Shown: positions 18,300 to 29,153, numbered from the stretch's first letter. The stretch: 64,000 bases of DNA from Gammaproteobacteria bacterium (GCA_015709695.1 CP054183.1:744001-808000), one strand, 5' to 3'. Notes: a model not told the origin generated them from the letters alone. Program-made: numbers and translations.

Positions 18300-18572
18300 A
18301 TGAACAAGGGTGATCTGATCGATGCCGTTTCCGGCGAAGCCGGCCTGTCCAAGGCCGATGCATCGAGGGCGGTCGAGTCCGTGATTTCGGCCATTACCAG
18401 GGCGTTGAAGGACGGCAATCAGGTCTCCCTGGTCGGGTTCGGTACCTTCACCGTGAAGACGCGTGCTGCCCGTACCGGCCGCAATCCCCGCACCGGGGAC
18501 GCCATCGAGATCCGGGCCAGCAGGATTCCCGGGTTTCGCGCTGGCAAGGCCCTGAAGGATGCCGTAAACTAG
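18300..18572 (+). CDS. hupB: HU DNA-binding protein
   Basis: This 90-residue histone-like protein bends and compacts DNA as a dimer. It shows the full HU pattern: [11 protein letters not shown] at the start, [21 protein letters not shown] in the DNA-binding arm, and [14 protein letters not shown] at the end. ATG 18300 has AAGGA upstream; the longer open frame before it is the untranslated leader. A strong sigma70 promoter precedes it, and the lon-hupB-ppiD order is conserved in gammaproteobacteria. Confidence 0.96.
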   Translation: MNKGDLIDAVSGEAGLSKADASRAVESVISAITRALKDGNQVSLVGFGTFTVKTRAARTGRNPRTGDAIEIRASRIPGFRAGKALKDAVN

Positions 18573-18703
18573 CGCGCCTTTTTCGGGTAATGCCAGGATT
18601 GCTGATCGCCTGGCAGACTCCGGAGCGGGTGTGTGACCGCGCCAGCGCTGGGACGGCGTTCTGCTGCAGCGGCAAGCCGACCGGGCGTCTGCGCGCCACG
18701 GGC

Positions 18704-18779
18704 GGGTGCTTAGCTCAGCTGGAAGAGCGTCGCCCTTACAAGGCGAAGGTCGGGGGTTCGAGACCCTCAGCACCCACCA
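18704..18779 (+). tRNA. tRNA-Val (anticodon TAC)
   Basis: GGGTGCT pairs with AGCACCC, then A73 and encoded CCA. The anticodon arm CGCCC-TTACAA-GGCG contains TAC. It is paired with tRNA-Asp 7 bases downstream. Confidence 0.95.
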
Positions 18780-18786
18780 GTTTCGC

Positions 18787-18863
18787 GGAGTGGTAGTTCA
18801 GCTGGTTAGAATACCGGCCTGTCACGCCGGGGGTCGCGGGTTCGAGTCCCGTCCACTCCGCCA
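18787..18863 (+). tRNA. tRNA-Asp (anticodon GTC)
   Basis: GGAGTGG pairs with CCACTCC, then G73 and encoded CCA. The anticodon loop CTGTCAC contains GTC. The body matches the E. coli tRNA-Asp pattern closely, including the GTTAGAATACC D-arm region. Confidence 0.95.
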
Positions 18864-18875
18864 GCCCAAGAAGAG

Positions 18876-18907
18876 ACGGGCGCCACCCGTGGCGCCCGTT
18901 CTTTTTT
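18876..18907 (+). terminator. Intrinsic terminator after tRNA-Asp
   Basis: A 9-bp perfect stem (18876-18884 with 18891-18899) and a short loop are followed by TCTTTTTT. This is a textbook rho-independent terminator ending the tRNA-Val/tRNA-Asp transcript. Confidence 0.9.
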
Positions 18908-18994
18908 CCAACTGTAGAATGCACATTCCGGCCGAAAGGCCCGCCCAGGGCGCCGCGATTGCCGCGGGCGCAGCTTGCCCATACTGGAGTCACC

Positions 18995-20947
18995 ATGCTG
19001 CAGAACATTCGTGACCGCTTCACTGGTGTCATGGCGCTGATCATCATCGGCGGCATCGGCGTGGCGATGGTCATCGGCCTCGTCAATACCGAGACCGGCA
19101 TGCAGGGGCGCGAATCCGCGGCCTCGGTGAACGGCGAGGAGATCGCCCTCACCGACTACCGCGAGGTGGTGCAGCAGCAGGTTTTGCAGCAGGAGCAGCA
19201 GACGAGGTCGGACATCCCGCCGGCCGAGCGGGCGCAGATCGACCGCAACGTGCTGGAGGGCATGGTCCGCAACCGCGTCGTTGCCCAGTACGTGAAGGCC
19301 CAGGGATTCCGGGTCGGCGATGCGCGGGTCGCCGAGCAGATCCGCACGCTGCCGGTATTCCAGGTGGGTGGCAAGTTCTCGCCGGATGGCTACCAGGCTG
19401 CACTGGCCAGCCAGGGCGTTTCGCCGGCGGTTTTCGAGGAAGAGCGGCGCGTTGCCATGGAGATCGAGCAACTGCAGGACGGTTTGCTGGACAGCGCGTT
19501 TTATACGCCGGCGGAGTTTCGCCGTTTCGTCGTCCTCGAGGGAGAACGTCGCCAGGCCGCTTACGCGATCATCGATGCCAAGGCCCTCGCCGCTGGGGTA
19601 ACCGTCACCGACGCCGACATCAAGGCTTACTACGACGCGCATCCCGACCGCTTCGAGTCCCGGGAGAGCGTGTCCCTCGACTATGTCGAGGCCAAGCCGG
19701 CGGAGATCCCGCCGGCGGCCGAGCCCACCGAGGCAGAGCTGCACGCCAGCTACGATGCCAACCCGGACCGCTTCCAGACCGCCGAGCAACGGCGCGCACG
19801 CCACATCCTGATCGCCGTGGCCAAGGGCGTCGACGATGCGGCTGCTGCCAGCAAGGCGGCCGATATTCGCGCACGCCTGGAAAAAGGCGAGGACTTCGCT
19901 GCGCTCGCCCGCCAGTATTCGGATGACTCCGGATCGGCTGCCAACGGTGGTGAACTTGGCTGGGCAGGCAAGGGAACCTATGTCGGGCCATTCGAGGAGG
20001 CGCTGTTTGCGGCCCGGCCTGGCGAGATCACGCAGCCCGTCAAGACCGAGTTCGGTTACCACATCATCCAGCTCGAGGAAGTGCGCCCGGGGGTCCGCCG
20101 GTCCTTCGATGAGGTCCGCTCCGAGCTGGCCGAGGAGGCTCGACACAAGGGCTCCCAGGACCGGTTCTTCGAGTTGACCGAGAAGATGGATGACGCGGCC
20201 CTGCAGAATCCGGGCAGCCTGGAAGCAGTGGCGAAGGCCAGTGGCCTGCCGATCAGGCATGTGGCCGAATTTACCCGCAGCGCCGGCGGCGAGCCGTTTG
20301 GCGCGAACCGGGCGGTCATCGATGCTGCATTCAGCGGGCGGGTGCTGGAGGCTGGCGAGAACAGCGCGCTGGTGGAGGTCGGCGACGGCAGTGCGGTGAT
20401 CCTGCGGGTCACCGAACATCGACCGGCGAAGCTGCGGCCGCTCGAGGAAGTGCGTGCGCAGGCAGAGGCCGGGGCACGTGCCGAGCAGGCGGCTTCGCTC
20501 GCCGCCGAACGTGGACGGAAGCTCGTACAGGAGGCTCGGGCAGGCGGCGACTTCCGCACGCTGGTAGCAGCGGCAGGTACCACGCTGGTGGCGCCGTCAG
20601 AGCCCATGCAGCGCAACAGCCCGGCCGTGCCGGCGGAAGTTCTAGCGGCTATTTTCCGCGTGCCGCAGCCTGCGATGGAGCCGGCCGCAGCAGGCAAGAC
20701 CAGCGCTGCCGCAAGCGGCAGCTACGACGGCCTGGAACTGCAGGATGGCAGCTATGCCGTGCTGCGCGTCGACGCCGTCATGCCCGGTCGGCCCGACGAA
20801 ATCCCCCGTGAGCAGCGTGATGCCCGCAAGGCGGCCCTCGCACGGCAGACCGGGATAGGCGAGGTGACCGGCGTGGCAGTGGACCTGCGCAAGGCCGCCA
20901 AGGTGGTGGTGGCACCGGGCCTGTTCGACCAGCAGGACAATCCCTGA
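18995..20947 (+). CDS. ppiD: Peptidyl-prolyl isomerase D, periplasmic folding factor
   Basis: This 650-residue protein has a short cytoplasmic N-terminus and a membrane anchor (about residues 11-33, [19 protein letters not shown]). A SurA-N-like region follows, then a parvulin domain with [35 protein letters not shown] and [10 protein letters not shown] at about residues 265-360, and a long C-terminal chaperone region. It is attached to the inner membrane and helps fold exported proteins near the Sec translocon. I chose ATG 18995 with GGAG upstream. The position after hupB is conserved. Confidence 0.93.
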   Translation: MLQNIRDRFTGVMALIIIGGIGVAMVIGLVNTETGMQGRESAASVNGEEIALTDYREVVQQQVLQQEQQTRSDIPPAERAQIDRNVLEGMVRNRVVAQYVKAQGFRVGDARVAEQIRTLPVFQVGGKFSPDGYQAALASQGVSPAVFEEERRVAMEIEQLQDGLLDSAFYTPAEFRRFVVLEGERRQAAYAIIDAKALAAGVTVTDADIKAYYDAHPDRFESRESVSLDYVEAKPAEIPPAAEPTEAELHASYDANPDRFQTAEQRRARHILIAVAKGVDDAAAASKAADIRARLEKGEDFAALARQYSDDSGSAANGGELGWAGKGTYVGPFEEALFAARPGEITQPVKTEFGYHIIQLEEVRPGVRRSFDEVRSELAEEARHKGSQDRFFELTEKMDDAALQNPGSLEAVAKASGLPIRHVAEFTRSAGGEPFGANRAVIDAAFSGRVLEAGENSALVEVGDGSAVILRVTEHRPAKLRPLEEVRAQAEAGARAEQAASLAAERGRKLVQEARAGGDFRTLVAAAGTTLVAPSEPMQRNSPAVPAEVLAAIFRVPQPAMEPAAAGKTSAAASGSYDGLELQDGSYAVLRVDAVMPGRPDEIPREQRDARKAALARQTGIGEVTGVAVDLRKAAKVVVAPGLFDQQDNP

Positions 20948-20975
20948 CCCCCGGCTGCGGCCAGCCGGGGCACTC

Positions 20976-22265
20976 ATGGCGCGTCCGGGACTGCACTGGC
21001 GCATCGCCCTGGCCGTGGGCCTCGGCGTGCTGCTCGGCGCCTGGCTGAAGCAGGGCGGTGGACCGGCTGCCCTGCCTCTCGCCGGTCTGGTGGCATTCGT
21101 CGCTGCCCTGTTCGTCAGTGCGCTGAAGATGGTCATGCTGCCGCTGGTGATCTCGGCCCTGATCGTCGGCGTCGCCAGCACCGGCTCGGGTCACCGGCTC
21201 GGCCGCCTCGGCCTGCGTACCATCACCTTCTTCCTGTTGACTACCATTGCCGCGATCGTCATGGGCCTGGCGCTGGTAAAGCTGCTCAGGCCGGGAATCG
21301 TCGATGGTCGCCCGGCCAGCGGCGTGCTCGCCCTGGAGGAATCCAGCGCCGACATGCCGGAAGAGCTCACCGACAAGGGTTTCGGCGATGTCTTCAATGT
21401 GTTCCTGGGAATCGTGCCTGCCAACGTGTTCAGCGCTGCAGCCACCGACGACATGATTGGCGTGATCGTCTTCTCGATGCTGTTCGGTGTATTCATGACG
21501 CGGGTCGAGCGCGACCTGGCAGAAACGCTGTTCCGCTTCTGGAGCGGCGTCCACCAGGTGATGCTGGGCATTACCGGCTGGCTCACGCAGTTCGCGCCCC
21601 TGGGCGTCCTGTGCCTCGTGGCACAGGCCAGCGCCAAGCTCGGGTTGGCCGCCGCCACACCGCTGCTGGCGTTTTCCGCTGTGGTGCTGATTGCCTTGGC
21701 TGGCCACGTGCTGCTGACCCTGCCGTTGCTGTTGCGGCTGTTCACGGGAGTCCGGCCGCTGGCGTTCTATCGCGCCATGATGCCGGCGCTGCTGACCGGA
21801 TTGGCCAGCGCCTCGGCGCCGGTGACATTGCCCGTGACCATGCAATGCGCGGTGGAGCGTGCCGCCATACCCAACCGGGTCGCCAGCCTGGTCCTGCCGC
21901 TGGGTGCGGCCGTCAACCTCAATGGTACCGCCCTGTACCAGGCTGTGGCCGCGATGTTCCTGGCGCAGGCCTACGGCCTCGACCCCGGCTTTCCGGTGCA
22001 GTTTGTCATTCTGGCGATCGCGGCAGCGGCGTCGGTCGCTGCCCCCGGCATCCCCTACGGATCACTGGTGGCGATCTCGGTGATCCTGTCGACGATCGGT
22101 CTGCCAGCGGAGGCCATCGGCGTGCTGCTGGTGGTGGACCGGTTCCTCGAGATGGCGCGCACCGGCGTCGATGTGCTCGGTGGCGCAGTCTGTGCCGCCA
22201 TCATCGCCCGGCTCGATGGCGGTCTCGCCGCCGAATCCTCGCCCGCGGAGGCGCTGCCCGGCTGA
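20976..22265 (+). CDS. Dicarboxylate/amino acid:cation symporter (DAACS) family protein
   Basis: This 429-residue membrane protein is a GltP/DctA-type secondary transporter. TM7 carries NLNGTALYQ at 314-322, and TM8 carries EMARTGVDVLGG at 392-403. Arg395 matches the substrate-carboxylate Arg of GltPh. Several residues that bind Na+ in GltPh are changed: D312 becomes Asn316, N401 becomes Asp399, and D405 becomes Gly403. HP1 reads LASASAPVTLPV rather than the Ser-rich SSSGTLPV. The ion coupling may therefore differ from the Na+ type. It lies 28 bases after ppiD and ends 9 bases from convergent fabI. The substrate is unknown. Confidence 0.87.
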   Translation: MARPGLHWRIALAVGLGVLLGAWLKQGGGPAALPLAGLVAFVAALFVSALKMVMLPLVISALIVGVASTGSGHRLGRLGLRTITFFLLTTIAAIVMGLALVKLLRPGIVDGRPASGVLALEESSADMPEELTDKGFGDVFNVFLGIVPANVFSAAATDDMIGVIVFSMLFGVFMTRVERDLAETLFRFWSGVHQVMLGITGWLTQFAPLGVLCLVAQASAKLGLAAATPLLAFSAVVLIALAGHVLLTLPLLLRLFTGVRPLAFYRAMMPALLTGLASASAPVTLPVTMQCAVERAAIPNRVASLVLPLGAAVNLNGTALYQAVAAMFLAQAYGLDPGFPVQFVILAIAAAASVAAPGIPYGSLVAISVILSTIGLPAEAIGVLLVVDRFLEMARTGVDVLGGAVCAAIIARLDGGLAAESSPAEALPG

Positions 22266-22274
22266 CCTGCGGCG

Positions 22275-23054
22275 CTACTCGGGGCTCATGCCGATGACGT
22301 GGTAGCCGCCATCGACGTACAGCGTCTGGCCGGTGATGCCGGCTGCCAGGTCGGAGCAAAGGAAGGCGCCGGCATTGCCCACTTCCTCGATGGTGACGCA
22401 GCGTCGCAGGGGCGCGGTCTTGCCCATGTAATTGAGCATGATGCGCATGCCGCCGATGCCGGCGGCGGCCAGGGTCTTGATCGGCCCGGCCGAGATGCAG
22501 TTGACGCGGATGCCCGAAGGGCCGAGGTCCGAGGCCATGAAGCGCACATTCGCTTCAAGGCTCGCCTTCGCGGGGCCCATGACGTTGTAGTTGGGAATGG
22601 TGCGCACGGCCGCCAGGTAGCTCATGGTCAGCAATGCGCCGCCCGTCCTCAGCATCGGCCGGCCGGCCTTGGCCAGCGCGACGAAGCTGTAGCTGCTGAT
22701 GTCCTGGGCAAGGCGGAATCCGTCGCGGGTCACCGTGTCCACGTAGCTGCCGGAAAGCTGCTCGCGCGGAGCAAACGCCACCGAGTGCACGATGATGTCG
22801 AACTGCTGCCACTCGCGCCGCAGGGTACTGAAGGCGGCATCGATCTGCGCATCCTCGGACACGTCCAGTGGCAGCACCAGGCGCGAGCCGGTCGCGTTGG
22901 CCAGCTCCTCGACCCGCTCCCGGAGCTTGTCATTCTGGTAGGTATAGGCCAGCTCCGCCCCTTCCCTTGCCATGGCCTCGGCGATACCCCAGGCGATGGA
23001 ACGGTCGCTGGCGACGCCGACGATGAGCGCGCGTTTTCCCGTCAAGAAACCCAT
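22275..23054 (-). CDS. fabI: Enoyl-[acyl-carrier-protein] reductase (NADH)
   Basis: This 259-residue short-chain-dehydrogenase-family enzyme reduces enoyl-ACP in the last step of fatty acid elongation. The catalytic residues match E. coli numbering exactly: Tyr146 (TMSYLAA), Tyr156 (PNYNVMG) and Lys163 (PAKASLE). The start [15 protein letters not shown] is typical, so I used ATG 23054 instead of the longer frame. It is the target site of triclosan-type inhibitors. It is transcribed alone, away from yafS. Confidence 0.97.
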   Translation of the reverse strand: MGFLTGKRALIVGVASDRSIAWGIAEAMAREGAELAYTYQNDKLRERVEELANATGSRLVLPLDVSEDAQIDAAFSTLRREWQQFDIIVHSVAFAPREQLSGSYVDTVTRDGFRLAQDISSYSFVALAKAGRPMLRTGGALLTMSYLAAVRTIPNYNVMGPAKASLEANVRFMASDLGPSGIRVNCISAGPIKTLAAAGIGGMRIMLNYMGKTAPLRRCVTIEEVGNAGAFLCSDLAAGITGQTLYVDGGYHVIGMSPE

Positions 23055-23086
23055 AGACCTGCTCTTGCACCCTGCAACCGGCGCTG

Positions 23087-23116
23087 ATTGTAAGCCGGAG
23101 TCCGGCGATTCGTCAC
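23087..23116 (-). promoter_or_regulatory. Probable sigma70 promoter of fabI
   Basis: On the minus strand GTGACG (23116-23111) and TACAAT (23092-23087) are 18 bases apart, ending 32 bases before the fabI ATG. Confidence 0.45.
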
Positions 23117-23214
23117 AGGAGGCTGGCTCCCCCGCGTCCGGTATCATAGGCTGTGAAGCGGGTTTCCGCATGACCGGGTGCCGCCCGGGTTGCGGGCCAC
23201 CGGTCTCGAGGCGC

Positions 23215-23994
23215 ATGACACAGATTCCCGCGTGGTTGAACACGCTCACCGGCCGCAATCTCCTGCGTGAGGAGGTGCGGCAGGTCCGGCGTGCACTGGA
23301 GAACGTTTTCGGCGACCAGCTGGTGCAGCTGGGCACCTGGGGCGAGCCCGGGATGTTCCGCCGCCTGGCGCGCACGCGCCGGGCCGCGGTGTTCAGTGCG
23401 CAGCCTTCCCCGGGCGTGGATGCCGTCTGCGCGGCGCACGCCCTGGCCATCACCAGCGCCTCGGTGGATGCCGTGTTCCTGCCGCATACCCTGGAACTGG
23501 AGGACGATCCGCATGCGGTACTGCGCGAGGTCGATCGCATCCTGCGTCCAGACGGGCAGCTGGTGGTACTCGGGTTCAATCCCTGGGGCTGGTGGGGGCT
23601 GCGCCATGCGCTCTCCCGCCAGGGGTTCCCACCCGGTTCCCAACGCATGATCTCCGACGGCCGCCTGTGCGACTGGTTGCACCTGCTCGATTTCAGGGTG
23701 CAGCACTCCGCCTTCTATTACTTCGTGCCGCCGGTGCTGCGCGGTGTGGTCCCCCGCCAGGGGCGACAGCTGCGCATGGAGGAGGGCGGCGTGCAGCCCG
23801 ACTCCCCGGTGCGTCCGGCAGGACGCCGGCAGCGGCAGCAGTCGCTGCTCCGGCGCATCCCGGCATTGGCGGGTTGCTATGTTCTGGTGGCGCGCAAGCA
23901 GACGTTCATGGTCACGCCGATCCGCCTGGCCTGGCGGCGCCGGCCGGCACTGGTCGGCGGGCTGGTCAATCCGACCACGAGAAACGTCGCATGA
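23215..23994 (+). CDS. yafS: YafS-like class I methyltransferase family protein
   Basis: This 259-residue protein resembles SAM-dependent methyltransferases of the YafS type, and the yafS-rnhA-dnaQ order supports that. The post-II strand and helix are clear: [38 protein letters not shown]. The usual glycine-rich motif I is degraded ([10 protein letters not shown]), so SAM binding is uncertain. I chose ATG 23215, though an in-frame ATG at 23170 is possible. Its stop overlaps the rnhA start (ATGA). The substrate is unknown. Confidence 0.75.
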   Translation: MTQIPAWLNTLTGRNLLREEVRQVRRALENVFGDQLVQLGTWGEPGMFRRLARTRRAAVFSAQPSPGVDAVCAAHALAITSASVDAVFLPHTLELEDDPHAVLREVDRILRPDGQLVVLGFNPWGWWGLRHALSRQGFPPGSQRMISDGRLCDWLHLLDFRVQHSAFYYFVPPVLRGVVPRQGRQLRMEEGGVQPDSPVRPAGRRQRQQSLLRRIPALAGCYVLVARKQTFMVTPIRLAWRRRPALVGGLVNPTTRNVA

Positions 23995-24494
23995 CCGAGG
24001 TGGAGATCCACACCGATGGCGCCTGCCGTGGCAATCCCGGCCCGGGCGGCTGGGGAGCTGTCCTGCGCTGGGGGGGGCATGAGAAGGAACTCTGGGGCGG
24101 CGAGCCCGCCACGACCAACAACCGCATGGAACTCACCGCCGCGATCCGTGCGCTCGAGGCGCTGCGCATGCCCTGCAGGGTGCAGGCCTACACCGACTCG
24201 GAATACCTGCGCCGGGGCATCACCGAGTGGCTGGAGCAGTGGAAGCGTCGCGGCTGGAAGACGGCGGACCGCAAGCCGGTGAAGAACGAGGACCTGTGGC
24301 AGCGCCTGGATGAGCTGGCCACCCGGCATGCCGTGAGCTGGCACTGGGTGCGGGGCCATGCGGGGCATCCCGACAACGAGCGTGCAGATGCGCTGGCAAA
24401 TCGCGGCGTCGACGAGCTGCTCGGACTGGCAGCGGCGGGTGCCGCCGGCGATACCCGTGGTGATGCGGCTGGCCTGCGGGGGCGGTCGTCGTGA
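23991..24494 (+). CDS. rnhA: Ribonuclease HI
   Basis: This 167-residue enzyme cuts the RNA strand of RNA-DNA hybrids. The four acidic active-site residues are present in [31 protein letters not shown] and NERADALAN, and the basic substrate-binding helix [11 protein letters not shown] is intact. The last 20 residues form a Gly/Ala-rich tail beyond the usual end. The gene overlaps yafS by 4 bases and dnaQ by 4 bases, so translation of all three is coupled. Confidence 0.96.
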   Translation: MTEVEIHTDGACRGNPGPGGWGAVLRWGGHEKELWGGEPATTNNRMELTAAIRALEALRMPCRVQAYTDSEYLRRGITEWLEQWKRRGWKTADRKPVKNEDLWQRLDELATRHAVSWHWVRGHAGHPDNERADALANRGVDELLGLAAAGAAGDTRGDAAGLRGRSS

Positions 24495-25201
24495 GGCAGG
24501 TTGTCCTCGATACCGAGACCACGGGGCTCGAGGTGGAGCAGGGTCATCGCGTCATCGAAATCGGCTGCGTCGAGATGATCAACCGGCGACGGACCGGCAA
24601 CACGTTCCACCGGTACCTGCGGCCGGATCGCGACATCGACAGCGGTGCCGAGCAGGTCCACGGTATCAGCAGCGAGGAGCTGAGAGGCAAGCCGCGCTTC
24701 GCCGAGGTCGCCGGGGAGCTTCTCGAGTTCATCGAGGGTGCCGAGTTGATCATCCACAACGCCGAATTCGACATCGGCTTCCTCGACAACGAGTTGCGTC
24801 TGGCCGGCCGTACCGGCGACAGCATGCGCGCACATTGCCAGGTCCTCGATACGCTGCTGCTGGCGCGACGCCTGCACCCTGGCCAGCGAAATGGCCTGGA
24901 TGCCCTGTGCAGGCGCTACGCCATCGACAATTCCGCCCGTGAGTACCACGGCGCATTGCTCGATGCGCAGCTGCTGGCCGATGTCTACCTCGCCATGACC
25001 GGGGGACAGGCAGCGCTGTCGCTGGATGCCGTACCGGCTGCCGCCAGCGCCGGGGCAGCGCCCTTGCGCTTCGACCGCAGCGGGCTGTCGCTGGTGGTGC
25101 GGCGGGCCGGCGCCGCGGAGCTCGATGCCCATGAACGCCTGCTCGACCTCCTGCAGAAGAGCTGCCCGCAGGGGGCCGCCTGGCGCGAACGCGGCGGATA
25201 G
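24491..25201 (+). CDS. dnaQ: DNA polymerase III epsilon subunit (3'-5' proofreading exonuclease)
   Basis: This 236-residue exonuclease removes misincorporated bases within the replicative polymerase. The DEDDh motifs are complete: DTETTG (Asp7, Glu9), [13 protein letters not shown], and [14 protein letters not shown] with the His and last Asp. The C-terminal tail, rich in Ala, binds the alpha subunit in other species. The GTG start at 24491 overlaps the rnhA stop (GTGA). Confidence 0.95.
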   Translation: MRQVVLDTETTGLEVEQGHRVIEIGCVEMINRRRTGNTFHRYLRPDRDIDSGAEQVHGISSEELRGKPRFAEVAGELLEFIEGAELIIHNAEFDIGFLDNELRLAGRTGDSMRAHCQVLDTLLLARRLHPGQRNGLDALCRRYAIDNSAREYHGALLDAQLLADVYLAMTGGQAALSLDAVPAAASAGAAPLRFDRSGLSLVVRRAGAAELDAHERLLDLLQKSCPQGAAWRERGG

Positions 25202-25277
25202 GGAATCCCCTTAACATATGCCAAGGCAGCGAACCGGGCCAGCCAGCGTGGGCTTCGTCGAGGACTGTGAAGGCTGT

Positions 25278-25292
25278 GCTGGCCAGGCCAGC
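25278..25292. repeat. Palindrome ahead of the exopolysaccharide locus
   Basis: Seven-base arms (25278-25284 and 25286-25292) flank a single central A. It lies about 110 bases before the first polysaccharide gene. It could be an operator or a chance palindrome. I found no convincing sigma70 or sigma54 promoter in the 25202-25399 gap. Confidence 0.3.
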
Positions 25293-25399
25293 GGCACGCA
25301 GCCAGAATAGCCTCCTCCGGGCAGGCGTCCCGGGCCGCCCGCGAACAACGAGAACCACGTGGGCAGGCACCTTGGCCTCATCAAAGTGAACGAGAACAC

Positions 25400-26689
25400 A
25401 TGCTGGACCTGGACAAGCTTGATCAGACCCGTGTCGCCATCATCGGCCTGGGCTATGTAGGCCTGCCACTGGCCATCGAGTTCGGCCGCCACTACGACAC
25501 CGTCGGTTTCGACATCAATGCGGCGCGGGTAGCCGAGCTGCAGGCGGGCCGGGATTCCACCCTGGAAGCGAGCCCCGAGGAACTGGCGGCAGCCCACCGG
25601 CTGCGCTACACCACGGACCTCGAGAAGCTGCGCGACCGTGATGTCTTCATCGTCACCGTGCCGACGCCCATCGACGATGCCAAGCGGCCAGACCTCGGTG
25701 CGCTGATGAGTGCCAGCCGCACGGTCGGCAAGGTGCTGAAGAAGGGCGCCATCGTCGTCTTCGAGTCCACGGTGTATCCCGGGGCAACCGAGGAAGACTG
25801 TGCACCGATCATCGAGCAGGTGTCGGGCCTGAAGGCGAACCGCGATTTCTTCCTCGGCTACAGCCCGGAGCGCATCAATCCCGGCGACAAGGAACACCGG
25901 CTGACGACGATCCGCAAGATCACCGCCGGCTCGACACCGGAGGCAGCCGCCTTCATCGACAGGCTGTATGCCAGCATCATCAAGGCCGGCACCTACCGGG
26001 CCTCCAGCATCAAGGTGGCGGAAGCGGCCAAGGTGATCGAGAACACGCAGCGGGATGTCAACATCGCGCTCATCAACGAGCTGGCGCTGATCTTCAACCG
26101 CATGGGTCTCGATACCATCGAGGTGCTGGAGGCAGCCGGCACCAAGTGGAATTTCCTGCCTTTCCGCCCCGGCCTGGTGGGCGGGCACTGCATCGGCGTC
26201 GATCCCTACTACCTGACGCACAAGTCGCAGCAGATCGGCTACCATCCGGAAATGATCCTGGCCGGCCGGCGCATCAACGACAACATGGGCCTGTATGTCG
26301 CCTCGGAGGTGGTCAAGCTCATGGTGAGGCGCGGCAAGAGCCTGCCGAGCTCGCGCATTCTGGTGCTGGGCTTCACCTTCAAGGAGAACTGCCCCGACGT
26401 GCGCAATACCCGCGTCGTCGACGTGGTCCGCGAACTGCGCAGCTACGGCGCCACCGTGGACATCCATGACCCCTGGGCCGACGGTGCGGCGGTGCACGAG
26501 GAATACGGCATAGACCTGCTGCAGGCGGCGCCGCAGCCAGGCCGCTACGATGCCATGGTGCTGGCGGTTGCCCACAGGCAGTTCCGCGAGCTGGGGGTCG
26601 CCGCCATCCGCGCCCTGGGCGTGGCCGATGCCGTGCTGTACGACATCAAGAGCATGCTGCCGGCGGACCAGGTGGACGCACGCCTGTGA
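25400..26689 (+). CDS. tviB: Nucleotide sugar dehydrogenase (TviB/WbpO type)
   Basis: This 429-residue enzyme is a UDP-sugar 6-dehydrogenase of the TviB/WbpO/WbpA group, which usually oxidise UDP-GalNAc or UDP-GlcNAc to the uronic acid. The NAD-binding [10 protein letters not shown] (residues 13-22), catalytic Cys264 in [12 protein letters not shown], and [14 protein letters not shown] are clear. It differs clearly from the Ugd-type enzyme further down, so two different acidic sugars are likely. First gene of the exopolysaccharide locus, 198 bases after dnaQ. Confidence 0.88.
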   Translation: MLDLDKLDQTRVAIIGLGYVGLPLAIEFGRHYDTVGFDINAARVAELQAGRDSTLEASPEELAAAHRLRYTTDLEKLRDRDVFIVTVPTPIDDAKRPDLGALMSASRTVGKVLKKGAIVVFESTVYPGATEEDCAPIIEQVSGLKANRDFFLGYSPERINPGDKEHRLTTIRKITAGSTPEAAAFIDRLYASIIKAGTYRASSIKVAEAAKVIENTQRDVNIALINELALIFNRMGLDTIEVLEAAGTKWNFLPFRPGLVGGHCIGVDPYYLTHKSQQIGYHPEMILAGRRINDNMGLYVASEVVKLMVRRGKSLPSSRILVLGFTFKENCPDVRNTRVVDVVRELRSYGATVDIHDPWADGAAVHEEYGIDLLQAAPQPGRYDAMVLAVAHRQFRELGVAAIRALGVADAVLYDIKSMLPADQVDARL

Positions 26690-26714
26690 CGGCCTGCCGA
26701 CGGATCAACCCATC

Positions 26715-27734
26715 ATGAAGATACTGGTCACCGGCGCCGCCGGCTTCATCGGCATGTTCGTCTCCCGCATCCTGCTGGAGCGGGGTGACGAGGTCGTCGG
26801 GCTCGACAACCTCAACGAATACTACGACGTCAACCTCAAGCGTCATCGCCTCGAGCTGCTCGGCAAGCTGCCCGGCTTCAGCTTCGTGAAGCTCGATCTG
26901 GCCGATCGGGCCGGCATGGAGACGCTGTTCCGCGAACAGCGTTTCCAGCGCGTGGTGCACCTGGCGGCACAGGCCGGAGTGCGCTACTCCCTCATCAACC
27001 CCCATGCCTACATCGACAGCAACCTGGTGGGCAGCTTCCACGTCATGGAGGGCTGCCGGGCCAACGGCGTGGAACATCTCGTGTATGCCTCCACCAGTTC
27101 GGTGTACGGCGCCAACACGCACATGCCGTTCTCCACGCATCGCGCCGCCGACCACCCGATCTCGCTGTACGCCGCCACCAAGAAGGCCAGCGAGATGATG
27201 GCGCACAGCTACTCGATGCTGCATCGCCTGCCGACTACGGGGCTGCGGTTCTTCACGGTGTACGGCCCCTACGGCCGTCCCGACATGGCGCTGTTCCAGT
27301 TCACGCGCAACATCCTCGATGGCAAGCCGATCGATGTATTCAACTTCGGCCGTCATCGACGTGACTTCACCTACGTCGATGACATCGCCCAGGGCGTGGT
27401 TCGTGCCATGGATCGCGTGGCGACCGCGGATCCGGCATGGAACGCCGATGAACCGGATCCGGCCCGCAGTTCGGCGCCCTACCGCCTGTACAACATCGGC
27501 AACAGCCAGCCCGTGGAGCTGATGCGCTACATCGAGGTGCTCGAGGAGTACCTCGGCCGCAAGGCCGAGAAGAACCTGGTGCCCATGCAGGCGGGCGACG
27601 TGCCCGACACCTTTGCCGACGTGGAGGACCTCATCACAGAGGTCGGCTACCGGCCGGCTACCCCCGTGGAGGTGGGTGTGGCACGCTTCGTCGAGTGGTA
27701 CCTCGCGTACTACGGGATCCGCCGCGACGGTTGA
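26715..27734 (+). CDS. NAD-dependent epimerase (UDP-glucuronate 4-epimerase type)
   Basis: This 339-residue extended short-chain dehydrogenase has the Rossmann motif VTGAAGFIG (residues 5-13), the active-site TSSVYG (127-132) and Tyr152-Lys156 in [10 protein letters not shown]. It matches capsular polysaccharide epimerases that interconvert UDP-glucuronate and UDP-galacturonate; the [17 protein letters not shown] stretch is typical of them. The start ATG 26715 (MKILVTGA) is standard. It sits between two UDP-sugar dehydrogenase genes, whose products are its likely substrates. Confidence 0.88.
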   Translation: MKILVTGAAGFIGMFVSRILLERGDEVVGLDNLNEYYDVNLKRHRLELLGKLPGFSFVKLDLADRAGMETLFREQRFQRVVHLAAQAGVRYSLINPHAYIDSNLVGSFHVMEGCRANGVEHLVYASTSSVYGANTHMPFSTHRAADHPISLYAATKKASEMMAHSYSMLHRLPTTGLRFFTVYGPYGRPDMALFQFTRNILDGKPIDVFNFGRHRRDFTYVDDIAQGVVRAMDRVATADPAWNADEPDPARSSAPYRLYNIGNSQPVELMRYIEVLEEYLGRKAEKNLVPMQAGDVPDTFADVEDLITEVGYRPATPVEVGVARFVEWYLAYYGIRRDG

Positions 27735-27818
27735 CGGCGGGCGGGGCGGCCTTGCCGGCGGCTGCGGCTGGCGGCCAGGCATCATCGGTGCATAGCGGCT
27801 GGAGAGAAGCGGGACATC

Positions 27819-29153
27819 ATGCGTGTAACAGTTCATGGCACGGGCTATGTCGGCCTGGTCACGGGCGCCTGCCTGGCAGAGGTGGGCAACCATGTCACCT
27901 GCGTGGACATCGACGAGTCCAAGGTGGCGGCCCTGCGCCGCGGCCAGGTGCCGATCTACGAGCCGGGGCTGGAAGACATCGTGCGCCGCAACTTCCAGGC
28001 CGGACGCCTCGCCTTCACCACGGATGTCGCCGTCGGCGTGCGCCACGGGCCCTTCCAGTTCATCGCCGTGGGCACCCCCAAGGACGAGGATGGCTCGGCC
28101 GACCTGAGTCACGTGCTGACGGTGGCGCGCGCCATCGCCGCCGGCATGGACGACTACAAGGTGATCGTCACCAAGTCGACGGTACCGGTGGGCACAGCCG
28201 ACAAGGTGCGCCAGGCGGTGGGCGAGGTGCTGGGACGGCGCCAGGCGCCGCCGCCGTTCGATGTGGTGTCGAATCCGGAATTTCTCAAGGAGGGCGCCGC
28301 GGTCGGCGACTTCATGAAGCCCGACCGCATCATCATCGGCTCGGCGAGTGCCCGGGCCACGGAACTGCTGCGCGCCCTGTACGAGCCATTCAGCCGCAAC
28401 CACGACAAGCTCATCGTCATGGATGTGCGCTCAGCGGAGCTCACCAAGTACGCGGCCAATGCCATGCTGGCCACCAAGATCAGCTTCATGAACGAGCTGG
28501 CAAACATGGCCGAGATCTGCGGTGCCGATATCGAGCAGGTGCGCGTCGGCATCGGTTCGGATCCACGAATCGGCTTCGAGTTCATCTATCCGGGATGCGG
28601 CTACGGCGGCTCGTGTTTTCCCAAGGACGTCAGCGCCCTGATCCGTTCGGCCGAGGAGCACCGCTTCGAGATGCAGCTCGTCAAGGCGGTCGAGGACGTC
28701 AACGACCGGCAAAAGCGCGTGTTGTTCACGAAGATCTCGGAGTTCTTCGGCGGCAAGCTGCAGGGACGCACCGTGGCCCTCTGGGGCCTGGCCTTCAAGC
28801 CCAACACGGATGACATGCGCGAGGCCTCCAGCAGCGTGCTCATGGAGCAGTTGTGGGCAGCGGGCGCACGGGTCCGCGCCTATGACCCCAAGGCACAGCA
28901 GGAGGCACGCCGCATTCATGGGGAACGCCCCGACCTGGTCTACTGCGGATCGGCCTACGAGGCGGTGGAGGGGGCCGACGTGCTGGCAATCGTCACCGAG
29001 TGGCAGGAGTTCCGCAGCCCCGATTTCGAGCTGCTGCGCCACAAGCTGGCGGCCGGCGCCATCTTCGATGGCCGCAACATCTACGATCCGGAAATGGTCC
29101 GGCGCATGGGACTGCGCTACTTCGGCATCGGCCGCAGCGCGCCAGCCACCTGA
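27819..29153 (+). CDS. ugd: UDP-glucose 6-dehydrogenase
   Basis: This 444-residue enzyme oxidises UDP-glucose to UDP-glucuronate with two NAD. Motifs are the N-terminal [12 protein letters not shown] (residues 7-18), [11 protein letters not shown], catalytic Cys266 in [10 protein letters not shown], and [20 protein letters not shown] lies upstream of ATG 27819. It follows the epimerase by 84 bases and supplies precursor for glucuronate- or galacturonate-containing exopolysaccharide. Confidence 0.94.
   Translation: MRVTVHGTGYVGLVTGACLAEVGNHVTCVDIDESKVAALRRGQVPIYEPGLEDIVRRNFQAGRLAFTTDVAVGVRHGPFQFIAVGTPKDEDGSADLSHVLTVARAIAAGMDDYKVIVTKSTVPVGTADKVRQAVGEVLGRRQAPPPFDVVSNPEFLKEGAAVGDFMKPDRIIIGSASARATELLRALYEPFSRNHDKLIVMDVRSAELTKYAANAMLATKISFMNELANMAEICGADIEQVRVGIGSDPRIGFEFIYPGCGYGGSCFPKDVSALIRSAEEHRFEMQLVKAVEDVNDRQKRVLFTKISEFFGGKLQGRTVALWGLAFKPNTDDMREASSSVLMEQLWAAGARVRAYDPKAQQEARRIHGERPDLVYCGSAYEAVEGADVLAIVTEWQEFRSPDFELLRHKLAAGAIFDGRNIYDPEMVRRMGLRYFGIGRSAPAT

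Noticed and set aside
22972-23214. Longer start for the YafS-like gene inside the fabI leader
   Set aside because: The region is the divergent fabI promoter; ATG 23215 gives a normal-length protein, though ATG 23170 remains possible.
25202-25399. Possible sigma54 promoter before the polysaccharide locus
   Set aside because: No GG-N10-GC pattern with a good match to the -24/-12 consensus was found in this gap.
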